DNA of 64,000 nt from Cymbidium sinense (Eukaryota > Streptophyta > Magnoliopsida > Asparagales > Orchidaceae). The translations under genes were made by a program, and so were the position numbers. The notes under the pieces were generated by a model that saw only the letters and a program-made list of their open reading frames with translations, was not told the DNA's origin and made no database searches. Shown here piece by piece: positions 1 through 12,099 of this stretch (its first letter is position 1; each line of letters begins with the position of its first letter). The stretch spans positions 110,797,121 to 110,861,120 of the forward strand of contig CM038222.1 in assembly GCA_021442155.1 (NCBI GenBank), in the 5' to 3' direction.

Positions 1-786
1 TCATGGATTTAAAAATCATTTAGGTGGTGCTAGTTGGCAACCCTTCCAGGTGGGTTATAAGTCCAGAAGAGTCAGGGATAGATTCATTTCCTCTAGTGAA
101 AAAAAACCTATAATTCCCATAAATTGCATTAAGTCAAGTCCATGACTTATGTCAAAAACACATGTAAACTTAGGTTCTGATGCATCCTTTTAGGAATAAG
201 TCTTCAACCCTAGGCATTTCTGCAGTCTTGTGCTACTAAAATCTATGTCATAGATTTCCATTAAAATATCAATTCAAACTCTACTAAATTCAATCTCAGA
301 ATTATAAACCCTAATAATATGCTAGCTAAAATGCCTATTGAGCATCCTAGTATTTCATAGGCATTTTGTACTTAATCCCATATGGTCCTTAAAAGAACTT
401 TTTCCCCTTTAAAAGCATTCCCTATTAAAATTTTAAATTATCATCCTTTAAAGACAAGCTTTGAAATCCATAAAAATAAGAATCTATTTCTTTAATTGAG
501 AGTATTCTTAGGAAGAGATCTTTCATTCTTAAGATGTAATTAACTATATGGGCTTGCTCTTATAAGGAACTATGAACCTAGTATAAAATAAACCTTGTCC
601 TACTTTCCCATGTAGTTCAAAGGAAGAATCTTTGGAATATGAAAGACCCCTTAGCCTTAGGGATCCTTATTTAAGTAATCAAATCCATTATGAGATAACA
701 TAGTTACCTTTTTAAAAAATATGTTTATTCGTTAATGACAAATTTGATTACCTAGATAAGAAAATCATAAAATTTATGTGGTGTCA
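1..786 (+). repeat. LTR distal-end fragment (element D side)
   Basis: This stretch matches the last 0.8 kb of the giant LTR family (compare 26520-27307). Shared landmarks are GTTGGCAACCC near 33, the TGTAATTAACTAT block near 535, and the terminal TGTGGTGTC near 777-786. The left side runs off the window. On the right it runs almost directly into RT coding sequence at 823, without primer-binding site, gag or protease, so this is a recombination or deletion junction and not an intact 5' end. No gene is seen in it. Confidence 0.75.
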
Positions 787-822
787 TAAAATCTTTGTAC
801 AAAGATTTTATGAAAATCTTTA

Positions 823-1690
823 TACATGGAGTTATGATGAAATGTTAGGTTTATCTTTAGATTTTGTAGTTCAAAAATAAGAGATTAAACTTGTTGTAAT
901 TTCAGTAAAGCAAGCTCCAAGATTCATGCATCTAAAAATTGAGCAAAAACTCATTACTAAAGTAAAGAAATTAACTAAGTCTAGTTTTATACGAGAAGAA
1001 CAATATTCTTCTTAGTTAGCATGCATGCCCTAGTAAAGAGAAAGAATGGTCAAATATGCATTTGCATAAATTTTAGAGATTTGAATAAGGCTTGTACCAA
1101 AGATGAGTTCTTATTACCAATGTTGAAACTTATTATGGACATAGCTTCTTCACATGAAATCCTTTTATTCATGGATAGATCATATAGATATAACTAAATA
1201 AATATGGCTCTAAAAGATAAAAAAGCATACGATGTTCAAAACTCCTATTGAGATATTCTTCTACACGGTCATGCCATTCGATCTCAAAAATGGCTAGGCT
1301 ACTTATCAAAGAGCACTGATAAGAATATTTGAAGATTTAATTTATAATAATGTTAAATGATATATCGATGATCTAGTCATTAAAAGTAAAGAAAAAAACA
1401 TTTATATGACTTATGGATTATGTTTGAACGATTGCGCCATTACAACTTGAAAATGAATCCATTGAAGTTTGCTTCTGGAGTAATTTCAAGAATGACTTTG
1501 GGATTTGTAGTAAGGCACCGTGAGATTGAAATTAATATTCAATAGATAAAAGCTATCATAGAAATGCCAACACTTAGAAGTCTTACATAGTTAAGATCAT
1601 TCCAGGGAAGGCTAGCCATTTAGGAAGATTTATATTAAATTTATCCAAAAGATGCCAACCCTTTGTGGCATTAATAAAGAAAGATTCTAA
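823..1690 (+). pseudogene. Reverse transcriptase, degenerate (element D)
   Basis: The translation pieces together a Ty3 RT over several frames. WSYDEMLGL opens at about 823, followed by QAPRFMHLKIEQ and SFIREEQYS (fingers). LNKACTKDEF and FMDRSYRYN with the first catalytic Asp lie at 1168-1176. YIDDLVIKS, carrying the catalytic Asp pair, is at 1361-1372, and the thumb motif LRSFQGRLA is near 1590. Both catalytic motifs survive, but stops and frameshifts break the frame repeatedly, so no active enzyme is expected. It would have copied the element RNA into cDNA in the virus-like particle. Confidence 0.88.
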
Positions 1691-2130
1691 ATTTATTTGA
1701 GATGAAAAATGCTAAAGTGCATTTGAATGCTTAAAATAATACCTGATGAATCCTCTAGTCTTGGCTACTCCAATCTAAGGAAGCCATTAATTTTGTATAC
1801 TATAGCTTTAGATGAATCACTTAGAGTGCTATTAGCCCAAGCTAATGAAGAAGAGAAAGAAAATGCCCTTTATTATGCAAGCTGCACACTCATCCTAGTG
1901 AAGATGAATTATCTACTCATTGAAAAGAATTGTTTAGCATTGATTTTCATTACTCAAAAACTAAGAAATTACATGCTTTCAAATAAAGTGAATTTAAATT
2001 CAAGAGTGAATCCTTTGTAATATCTTATGACCTATCTAACGTTGTCTAGACATCTAGCATGTTGGTCTATGATTTTATTGTAATCACATTTATTCCTCTA
2101 TGTGTTGTAAAGTGTAAAGTTATAGATGAC
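1691..2130 (+). pseudogene. RNase H (retroelement type) and tether, degenerate (element D)
   Basis: This follows the RT thumb directly. The clearest open part is 1727-2020. It reads RKPLILYTIALDESLRVLLA, then ENALYY, then the region ending in EKNCLALIFITQKLR, the usual layout of the Ty3 RNase H between the RT connection and the tether. The expected first acidic residue (LYLA/DVSD type) is replaced in the TIALDES segment. It would have degraded RNA in the RNA-DNA hybrid. Element B carries the same domain at 44311-44850. Confidence 0.8.
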
Positions 2131-2204
2131 TTCCTATCAGTGCATTTTCTACTAGAAGGCTCTCTTTTAAATGATGATCTTCTAGATGAATGGATCATTA
2201 ATTT

Positions 2205-2700
2205 AGAGGATGAACCTAATGCCACCTGGGAATTATACTTTGATGGTGCAACATCATCAAAGAAAAGTAAACAATTAAATTCTTCTATCCTAGGAAGGCA
2301 GGGATTGGATTGATTTTTATAACCCTAGACAAAGAAATTATGTGGTATTCTTATCATTTATTTGAACCTTATATAAATAATGAAGCCAAATACGTGGCTC
2401 CTATTACTTGGCTAGAGTTAGCAATCCTTATGGATATTAAAAATATCAAAATCTTTGTGGATTCCTAACTAGTTATTAACCAATAAGCAAATTCTATATG
2501 ATTTTGCACCCAAAGCTTCTCAATTATTACTAGTATACAATGAAACTGCTTGAAAAGATTTTTTTTGTGACTTTGTATAGAATATCATGCAAAGATAATT
2601 CTATAGCAATTTCTTTGGTTAAACTTACCAAAGAAATTATATGCTTTGAAAAAGAATCTATAGCTATAGAAGTTAAAAATTAACAAATTCTTTCTCTTAT
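2205..2700 (+). pseudogene. Second (archaeal-type) RNase H, degenerate (element D)
   Basis: The domain begins with WELYFDGATSSKKSK at about 2228, the YFDG start typical of the extra aRNH domain in Tat-lineage elements. Further on NNEAKYVAP (NNEAEYEA-like) is near 2380 and IKIFVDS*LVINQ near 2450, in different frames. The extra RNase H between tether and integrase is a hallmark of the Tat/Ogre branch and supports that placement. Stops make it non-functional. Confidence 0.78.
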
Positions 2701-2749
2701 AAATTTAGATTGTATGAATAGAAAAGTAAAAAAAATGCAATGAATAGTC

Positions 2750-3602
2750 ACCCTTACCGAAGGTCAAGAAGAATATGATTGGAAATAGCCATTCATTCAC
2801 TATCTAAGTCAGGGGAGATTTGCTGAAGATAAATAACTAGTAAATCAAATTAAGAAACATACTTTGTCGTATTCATTAATCAATAATGTGTTATACCATA
2901 AGTCATTTGATCAAATGTGACTATGATGTTTGGATAAACAAGAAGCCCATAAGTTTATGACTGAGGTACACTCTAAATTGTGTAGTGCTCGCCTATCTAG
3001 AACTAAGATGAAATTAAATATTAGAAGGCTTGGATACTATTGGCCTTTGATGTTAAATGACTGCATGGAAACTACAGATCATTATCATCAATGCTAAGTA
3101 CATGGTGTAGTATTACACAAACCACCTAAAATACACTCGATGATTGTCTCTTTACCCTTTAAGAGTTGGGGTATTGACATCATAGGGCTTATTGACCCTC
3201 CTTCATCAAACGGGCATCATTTTATCTTAGCCATAATTGATTACTTTTCTAAATGGGCTGAAGTGATTCTGCTAAAATAAGTGAAAGCAAACTATGTGGT
3301 TAAATTCCTTAATAAAATATCATATACCATTTTGTTATTTCTCGTTGAATCATATCCGATAATGGTCCATCTTTTAAGTCCACTAAATTAAATCACTTTA
3401 TGGCTAGATATATAATTGATTGGAGATATTCAACCATCTGTTACCTTAGGGTAAATGGATTGGCCAAAGCATTCAATAAAATTTTGGTATGAATTTTGAG
3501 AAAAAGTACTTGATGAAGGTAAATGCCAGTGGTATGAAAGTTGGTTGAAGTCTTATGGGCCTATCAGACCACATATAGGACACCAACTTAATCTACATTA
3601 GT
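2750..3602 (+). pseudogene. Integrase, truncated and degenerate (element D)
   Basis: The N-terminal zinc region is seen as EVHSKLCSARLS then CMETTDHYHQC (about 2965-3095), where one expected His is replaced by Arg. The catalytic core has WGIDIIG (first Asp at 3176-3178) and SDNGPSFKS (second Asp at 3358-3360). The expected Glu is replaced by Lys in VNGLAKAFNKIL (about 3450). The core ends at WAYQTTYRTPT and is cut at 3602, where LTR sequence begins, so the C-terminal domain is missing. It would have inserted the cDNA into the host genome. Confidence 0.88.
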
Positions 3603-6600
3603 AGCCCTATGACCTGGGTGTCCAGACTATATACCATATATTGTTAATTATAAAAATTAATATTGATTTTATTCTTTTAACTTCTTTTAGTATCAAATTT
3701 ATTTAATTTACCATGGGTGATTTCAATTTAAGTTATTTAATGATATGCAATATCAAATTTTTTTTTTATTTTAGGTGCATTTTATGTTAAGGTGAAATTT
3801 TGTTTTTAAGAATGAAGAATGCAATAAGTTCTATTGGGTGGAACCCATTCTATTCAATATCCTAAATCCTAATAGAATCAAATCTTCACCCTAAAGTAAG
3901 GATTCATTCTAAAGGTTTAAATAAGATTCTAAGTATCTTAATTAATCTTTCTTTTAATTTATTTAGATGATTTAATTTAATTATAATTCATTGAATGTCT
4001 TAATTATTATTTTGAATTCTTCTCTTTCTCCATTTGTTCTTTCTTTAATTTGATTGATTACATTTTAATTTAGTATATTTCTTTTAATCAAGTTCAATTA
4101 AAATTTATTTATGTCATTATAATTTAATTTGAATTGGGTTTCACTTTAAATTTAATTAATTTGTTATTATAGTTTGAGTTTTATAATTTGATTTTGTTTA
4201 ATTCATTTAATTAGATTCATTTCAATTATTTGATTTGTATTATTCATTTAACTAAGAATAATTTGGTTTATTTATTACAATAGTGTTTATGTTATTGTAT
4301 TTTACTTTGATTTGATTTTGATTTTGATTTGACTTATTTATTTTAATTTGTTTAATGTTTATTTTATTAATATTTATGTTCCTTTAATTTGTGTTTATTG
4401 AATTTGAACTATGTTAACCTAATACATTTAGGCTACTATTTTAATCCAATTTCAATTTGCATTGATTATGGATTAAGATTTCTTCAATAGGTTGATCATG
4501 AATTTAATGGATTATTTACTTTAAGGTTTAATTAAATTCTACATTTTTAATGTTTTCCATTTAACCCTAAGTTTATAAGTAACCAAATTCTTTGATTTAG
4601 ATTATTGGAAAATTGTTCTTAGGTGTTCTCATGTTGATGATGATATTTCAAAATTAATTTATGAATTTTTTATAATTAGTTGCAATTTTCTTATTTATTA
4701 TTTCAGGGTTCCTTTATGCAATTTTCTTATTTTTATAATTAGCTTCAATCTTAATTTAGAAGGGATTATTTGGGGGTTCCTCTATGGAAGATGTATCCAT
4801 GGAGGGCTCAATTATAATTTGTAGAATTTTGGTTGATTTATTATGATTTTTCTATTTTTAGGTTGATTAGTTAGATTAAAAAAGTTAATTAAATGCTAAA
4901 TAAAGTTATTTTATGATTTATTGAGTTTTAATAAGTCTTAATGATGTGTTTAAGTTCATTATGGTTTGCTATTATGGTTTAATGTTTCATAATTTTCAAT
5001 GATTTCCTTAATTAAGAAATAATTTATTTCATTAAATATATGATTTAAGATTAGAAATTCAATATCTTTTGATTTACTTTGCAATAAATCATGAAAAAGT
5101 TTTCCTAAGGTGTATTTCAACCTTAATTTTAGTTACCTAAAGTTTCAAATTGATTGGATTAATGGTTTGTGATTAATTTGAGTTTGATTATTTTCATTTA
5201 AACCTAAATTAACCCAAAATTATCCAAAATTAATTTGGTATTTTGGGTTTAATGGATTCCTCTCATTGCGATGAATCTATAGAGCCTTTCTTTACTTGTT
5301 TTATTTGTATTATACATTTTTATAATTTTTAACATTTTTTATTATTTTTTTACCAATTTTAATTTAGGAAAATTAGAATTTTTTGTTTAAACGAGTGGCA
5401 CCGATGTGACACCATTAGGCAACATGGATCCCATGTTTAAAGTGGTGGAAACCATAGAATGATCCATGACCGTCCGATCAGATGGTCATGTTCTCACCCG
5501 CAATTCCTATAAGGGATAAAATTAGATCATCCAGCTATATCTCAGCCATCCATTCCTAATAAAAGGAATGGATGGAGGAGATCATTTCCCTATTCTTGTC
5601 AGCGAGAAACATATGATGTCTATCAAATTCATTAGATTTCTGATGATCTATGGAGAATTTCAATGCAATTTGATTGCAAAATGATCTAGGATCAATTTTC
5701 AATCAATCCATATAGTTTGATCTCCTTGGAGATAAAATTCTTTTCACAAAGGACCAAACAAAATTGCTTAAAGGGTTAGTTTAGGTCCATACCTCATCAA
5801 CGGTGATCCTTGGTGGTCGTCGTGCTTTGAGTACCTTCGTGGGGATGTGGCAAGGCTACGGGAGAAGTTTCTCGCATTGCCACCCCATGGATTGCCATGG
5901 AGACCAATGCTTGGTTATTTTCCATCAACCTTGGTTATTTTCAGACTCGCTAGTGGCGTATGGATCAAGGAAAGGTTCAATTGAGTTCATGTTTGTCGAT
6001 AGAACATATAAGGACGTCAAATTTGGGGGAGGAATCATGTTCCTCCATTTGGAACTTTGGTGCCAGTTTTTGGCTGAATTCTAGCCTGCCAGTGGTGCGA
6101 GGTCCAGGAAATGCTTCATTTCTCATTCTTTTTGCTTCTTGAATGTGTTGGTATAGGAATATTGATATGAAAGAGCATTCTTTCTTCTCTCTCCATATGT
6201 GGACAAGAGCCATGTATTCAAGCCTTTAAGTGGTTGGAATCCAGCCACTTGTTGTGAGAGGCTTGGCCAAAGAGTTGGTTTGGTCCCACTTGATCTTGTG
6301 AGTGTGTTTGGGTGAATATCATGAGGCCAAGAAACCTTTTTCCCTCTTTTCTCTCCTTGGACATGAGCCATCTCATGGAATATGCTCTAAGTTTCTTGCC
6401 ATGGTGATAGCCACCTTATCACTTTGATTCCTTTGAAAATTTCCTCTAAGAGGCAGTTAAATAATTGGAATCTAATTAATTGAGGCCAAGAGGTGGATGA
6501 GGTATGAAGGAAGGGAAGTTGTATTTTGCTTCATTTCATGGAGTACTTCTCCCTTTAGATAGTTTCCACATCATCCTTTATGATTCCTCTTCACATAGCT

Positions 6601-7798
6601 TTCTTCAAATGGTTAATTTCTTACCCAAGTTAAGTCATCTAAAGAGGATTAAGCATTGGGTTAATCATTTAGATTGGATTTTAATTTAAATGTTTGATTT
6701 CAAGACATTTTTTCTTTCCTTTGATAAAATTGATTTAAATTATTATTTTTATTTGATTCATTATAGGTTTGGATTTAAATCATTATTTATTGTCCATTAG
6801 ATAAATGAGAATTCAATTAGCCTATGCCACATGAGAGTTTAATTGGATTTTAAGTCAACTTGACCAATTTTGTTTTAAATGGTAATTGAATTTGATTGAG
6901 TCACATGACCACTTTTGACTCAATTAAATTATGTTTGGATTCCAATCATGTTTAATCACATATGTGAGATGATTTGGAGTGATTAATTTTACTTAATTTA
7001 AAGTTGATTAAATTTAACCCATTTGACCCAAATTGGGCTTATTGGGTTAAGTTTGGTTCATTTGGTCAAATGACCAAATTGGTCAAATTAGACCCAATGA
7101 TGGATTGAATTATGTTTTATGATCATTTATAAATGATTTTGAGTAATCAAATTGAGTTGGTTTCAATTTGATTTGTGTTTGAATTTAATAAAGCTCATTT
7201 AAGCCCATTTGGACCAAATGGTCTAATTAACCCATTTAGGGCCTAAATAAACTAAATTTTCATTAGATTCATGTTTATACATGTTTATTCTATCATTGGA
7301 ACCATTTGGAAGGATTTCTTTGGTCAAATTTTGGTGGATTGACCCTTTAATTGGTGGAACCCACATAAGTCAAACCCTTTGGCAAAATGGCTGGCCACTA
7401 TTTGACCTTGATTTAGATTTGATTTCATTCATTTTCATGTCATGGTTTCATACTTTTCATTTAATTTTATTGGATTTATTTTAATTTAATTTGAATTTCT
7501 TCGATTTATGTGATTTTTTTCTTAAATAAGGTAATGACGTTTCATTCATTAAATTAAATCTTAATTTAAGCCAAATGAAATTCACATTTCAAGTGGTGTA
7601 TATTTTGATTTAGTTTATGTTTGGGATTTGGGTTGATTCTACTTAAGCCCATTAGGTTAGATCAAACCCAAGGAGGATGCACTAGGTCACTAAGTGTAGT
7701 GTCCTAAGTGTCTAATTCAGAGGCTTCTAATCTAAGATTAGATGTCCTAATTATTAGTTTTTAAAATGATGATAACCTGATGCAAAATGAGGTCAATA
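3603..7798 (-). repeat. LTR fragment in inverted orientation (about the first 60 percent)
   Basis: Read on the minus strand this starts with TATTGACCTCATTTTGCA (7798 leftwards), corresponding to the LTR start TGTTGACCTCACTTTTGGA. It then has the TTGACC-rich block (6900-7250), the promoter-like area (5400-5600) and the AT-rich block. It ends at 3603 inside the conserved module with GTGTCCAGACTATATACCA. The small open frames within it (for example 5803-6084, 6123-6371, 7281-7484) lie on both strands, match no domain I recognise and are not conserved with other copies, so I call no gene. Confidence 0.72.
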
Positions 7799-8174
7799 GT
7801 GTTTCCTTTTGAATTTATAAATTTATAATCCTTTTAAAACAAGCTTTAAAATCCATTGAGATGAAATTCAATTTCTTTAATTAAGAGTATTCTTAGGAGA
7901 AATTCCCTTTCTTCTAAGATGTAATTAACTATGGAGGCTTGCCCTTATAGGAAATTGTGAAACCTGCAATAAAATAAATGTTGTTCTACCTCTCCATGAG
8001 TTTAGAGGAAGAATCCCTAGTACATTGAAGACCCATCAGCCTTAAGAGTCTTTATTAAGTAATTTAATTCATTACAAAATAATATATTTATCTTGCTAGA
8101 TAATATATTTATCTCTTAATGACATATTTGATTATCTAAATAAGAACCCCCAAGATCTGTGTGGTGTTCCAAAT
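7799..8174 (+). repeat. LTR distal-end fragment
   Basis: This matches 415-786 and 26960-27307, including AAGATGTAATTAACTATGGA near 7915 and the terminal GTGTGGTGTTCC ending at 8170. It abuts the inverted piece 3603-7798 on its left, so two parts of one LTR lie head to head. Gag/PR coding sequence resumes just to the right. Confidence 0.75.
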
Positions 8175-8199
8175 ATAATTCTCATAATGATCATTTAAG

Positions 8200-9335
8200 T
8201 TGATTCACGAGTGTCAATAGCAATTCCTCCTCAATCCTATTTAGCACCACTAGATGCTCAAATGTCTAAAGAGAGTGATGGCAGAGGAATAACTATTATA
8301 TTAGAGAGTGTTTTATAATAGTGATGGAGAGGCTATGCCCTACATTCTTTTATCTTTATGTACTTATTTTAAAAAGTTAAATAAAAGTCTACTACAAAAG
8401 TCATTTTTTTGTTTTTTCTATCTCTAATGACTATGATATGAATGAGTTAAATAAGAAAGAAAATATAGAAGAACATTCTCATAATGAATGCAACATATTT
8501 TATGACTCAGGGCAAGAAAATGATAGTTCCATGACTAATTTATAGGGAAATCATGTAAACATAGAAAACAAAATGATCCCATAGTTAAACCAACTACTCC
8601 TAAGGTCAACTATAATGTCTTAGCTCAACTTAGGAGGCTACTTACTAGACAAAGAATTTATGATGACCCTATTCTATCCAAATAAATGTGAGAATTTTAG
8701 TTTAGGCATTATTACTCAACATAAAGATATGCCCGACACAGCTTGTGGCAACATCCTATAATGAGGCTTGTTATTTTAAATAAGTCTTTAGAATAGCTTT
8801 CTTAGATGCAAATTTACTTTTGGGAACTACCGACCATAATCAACCCCTCTACATTTCTGTTAAGATAGAAAATTATAGATTATCTAGAGGTCTTGTCAAA
8901 CCTAGCACCTTAGTCAACATTATGAACTTAAAAAAATTATTTTTAAAGATCAACACACAGAGACTTAGTTCTAACAAAATGTTATTAAGGGGGTATAATG
9001 AAATGGTTGAAAATGCTTTGGGTTCATTCATTCTGTTATTAGAAATAGATGGGTTGAAAATTGAAGTAAACTTTCATATTTTTTATTCAAAGACATCTTT
9101 TAATGCTCTTTTAGGTAGGCAATAGATACATGAATATATAATGGTTCCTTCATCACTCCACCAATGCATTAAATACACAAGGGATGGAGTGGAATATACC
9201 ATAAAAAGAGATGTACAACCATTTTTTATTCATGAAATCAAGCTTTATGAAGATGCTACTTATTATATGCCTAAAAGTCTAGTGACTAATTCTGTGAGAT
9301 CTAGCATTGTTAAGGCATTAAAAAAATTAAAATAA
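8200..9335 (+). pseudogene. Gag end and aspartic protease region, degenerate (element D)
   Basis: The first part aligns with element C 61560-62290, including YNVLAQLRRLLTRQRIYDD near 8610-8660. The protease is in two frames, 8820-9125 and 9141-9335. Motifs are VKPSTLVNIMN, KMLLRGYNEM, ALGSFILLLEIDGLKIE and, downstream, SSLHQCIKYTRDGVEYTI. The usual catalytic triplet (VDPGAS in element B) reads VKPSTL, so the catalytic Asp is lost. The enzyme would have processed Gag-Pol. Confidence 0.8.
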
Positions 9336-10125
9336 AAAATCAAGACAAATGAAAAAAAAAAAGAAAAAAATGAGGGAAAAGAAAAAAAAGAACCTCTTAT
9401 AACTCAAATTGATTTGGAATTTAGCTCCATTGAAGATCCAAACCAAAATGATGCCTTAATAAGGTATGAAATATCATTAAAATCATATAGTGATGAAGAG
9501 TAGACTCAAGCATCTAAAGATGAACTTGAATTATCTACTTTTGAGAAGTTAAAAAGGAATGTGGACTCTTTGACTTTGATTCCTTTATCTCAACATAAAA
9601 TTGCATAACTAGAAGTTAAAGTGGCTCCTAAAATTCTAGGAGAGGTGGGAAGTTGTCAAAATTTTATAGTGTACCTGAATATTTGAGCTCAAAAGTAGAT
9701 GTAAAGCTCAAAGACTCATCTTATATTGTAATAATAGAACTTCCTTTTGATTGGTATCTTTATTATGATAGAAATTCAATTAAAAATAGTTTAATGCTTA
9801 ATTCTTTGCCCAAAGGTATAGCTAAATGGATGGAAAGTTTATGTGACATTAAATATAAAAAAATTAAAATCCAAGCCTGGAATTATGTTCGTAATTGGAC
9901 ATTTAAATGATGATGAGTATTGTTTAATAATAAGTAACCATATGGAGTCTGATCAACATTTTGAGACTTCATCGAATCTTGTGGAAGAATTTTATCTTGA
10001 AACATTAAATAATCCAAATGATTACTAAATTTAGAATGCACCCTTGGAACTCAAAGTAGAAATAAAATCCACTATTAATAAATTAAATGAAATCAACTTA
10101 GGTATATATAATTTTTATTTTTGGC
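9336..10125 (+). pseudogene. Protease-to-RT linker region, degenerate (element D)
   Basis: A lysine/glutamate-rich stretch (EKKKKKKNEGKEKKE) precedes conserved linker sequence shared with element C (62777-63450): QIDLEF, then LPFDWYLYYDRNSIKNSL and SDQHF. I do not recognise a folded domain. It ends near 10125, where an unrelated segment begins and the RT that should follow is absent. The frame is interrupted. Confidence 0.65.
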
Positions 10126-10130
10126 TATAA

Positions 10131-10940
10131 TGTCACGACGCTGTCCTGACTTTCTAGAAGAAACAACTGCCCGATCCTACTATCGAATTATGGTACAACA
10201 TGGCGGTGTCATGATCATGGCATCGAGGAACTAGACTAGCTATTGAGAGAGAATAGTTATGAACCCACTACTATAAATAGGAGTGAGTAGTTCACTCTGA
10301 AGATCTTTCTTTCACTTGACTCCACTCCCTTTGAACTAGTGAGCGCTCTTCAATACAAGATTTCTCACTTTAGGTAAAAAATTATTGCTCTTTTACTTTT
10401 GAAAAACATGTTTAATTAAAATCCCACTATCGATCTTTGATTTGTTGTAAGAAACCTAGAGATTTGAAGTCCTCCACCATTACAATCCATTATGAAATTT
10501 TGAAATATAGCACTACTAAGCCGAAATGCTGCCGAAATTTATAAAATTTGAAAGATTCACACTTTAAATTTAAATTTTGGGCTATAGTTCTGCAGTGTTG
10601 AATATCAGTGCCATAACGCTACACTTTTAGGTATTCATATTACAAAAGCAGCATCTCAGTGCCCAAGAATTAGCACGATAGAACTTTAATAAAATCCCAT
10701 AGCACCATGGTGTCATATCATCTGTTCTGCAGCAACATGTACTAATATAAGTAAAATAACATCATAACACCACTATGCCATAGCATCAATGCCATGATGC
10801 CATACCCACGTGTCACTTGGAATATGAATTATAAAAAGAAATAAATTCTCATAGCATCATGGAACTATAGGGACAACACCATAGCGTTATGTCACCTTAT
10901 TGTATGTGAAAAAGGACTTAGAAATTTTTTTGCTAAGAAG
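10131..10940 (+). other. Unidentified promoter-bearing segment, possibly an LTR of another element
   Basis: This 0.8 kb segment matches neither the giant LTR nor any coding region here. It starts with TGTCACGACGC right after the broken linker and contains a TATA box (10272-10279), then a pyrimidine-rich leader-like stretch up to TTTAGGTAAAAA. The right half repeats a degenerate motif around CCATAGCACCATGG several times (for example near 10700, 10780, 10855, 10885). An LTR or solo LTR of another family is plausible, but I could not fix the 3' end or a target-site duplication. Confidence 0.4.
10272..10279 (+). promoter_or_regulatory. TATA box
   Basis: TATAAATA in the context CTACTATAAATAGGAGTGAG is a textbook plant TATA box. 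The following 100 bases are pyrimidine-rich (TCTTTCTTTCACTTGACTCC), as in many plant LTR leaders. No open frame of note starts downstream. Confidence 0.5.
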
Positions 10941-12099
10941 TGTTGACCCTACTTTTGGAGTGAGGATTAACCTTCCTCATCTTAGACTTAGGAACCTTCT
11001 AGGCACTTGGATATCCTTAGTGATAATACACTTCTAGTGACTAAAAGAACACTAAACCCAAACTTAGAGACATAGGAGGCATACCTTAAGCCCAAGATAC
11101 ACCTTAGGACAGATAGGTTCTACCTATCCTATGGCTTAAATCAAGACCCATTCCTATTCACTCATCCAAACATAAGCTCACATGAATGAGACACAACCAA
11201 TCTTAGGCATATTCAATTAACCTCCCTTCAATTTATTTTCCAATCCAAGCTCCAAGCCAAATTATCTTAGACCTTAACCTTAGTTAACTCCACTATGATC
11301 CTATGAACCCAACCCAAACCAATTCAAGCTAAATAAAATTTAATTTTCTAAATCACTCTAACCATTCAATAAGAGTTTCTTAGTCTTAAGACTCTTCTTG
11401 TGATTTGGTGAACACATATCCTAACCCTAGAGACTTAGAAGAGTTATCCATGGGAATGAGTTATGCCTTAAGGGTATTAGGAGGACTTGTATACCAATAG
11501 CTTGAACCCAATCGATGCTTCCCTCCTTCAAACCAACCCAAATCAAATCTTAAATCAATTGATTTTATCAAATCATAAATCAATTCTAAAATCCAAATCA
11601 TAAATCAAATCCAAATCAAATGATTGAAACCCATGATTGAATTCAAATCCCAAAATCTTTCTTAAGCCCTTTGATTTCATCTTATGGACTTAGCTTGAAT
11701 CAATTCTAAATCACTCCAAACTCAAAAGATTCTCTAATAACCCATTTATATTCTCATTTATATTCACAAACATAAATGAAATATAAATTCAAATAAGCAA
11801 AACTAAATTGAAAACTCAAATCAAAATCCAACTTATATCATTTAAGCCAATTTCTTGGATTTAGCCAAATCATTCTCAAATTAATCCAAACCTTTGGATT
11901 TTCTCTTCAAACAATCACTCCTTCAATCACATGCCCAAATATGAACATAAACTCCAATCATCAAACCAAAATCAAACTAATCCAATTCAAACCCATGTTC
12001 ATCCTTTTGACTTGAAATTATTAAATGAACTAAAAGCCATTTGACTCTAAACCACTTGCAATTAGATTTATATTTCAGTCATAAGTCCATATGTGAGTT

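Larger units (their letters stand above)
823..10125 (+). mobile_element. Element D: rearranged Ty3/gypsy (Tat/Ogre-like) remnant
   Basis: Plus-strand coding pieces occur in an order that no intact element has: RT-RNase H-aRH-INT (823-3602), LTR pieces (3603-8174), then PR and the PR-RT linker (8200-10125). Two copies joined through an LTR, or one copy broken by recombination, would give this. The PR and linker resemble element C (62280-63450) more than element B. All reading frames are interrupted. Confidence 0.7.
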
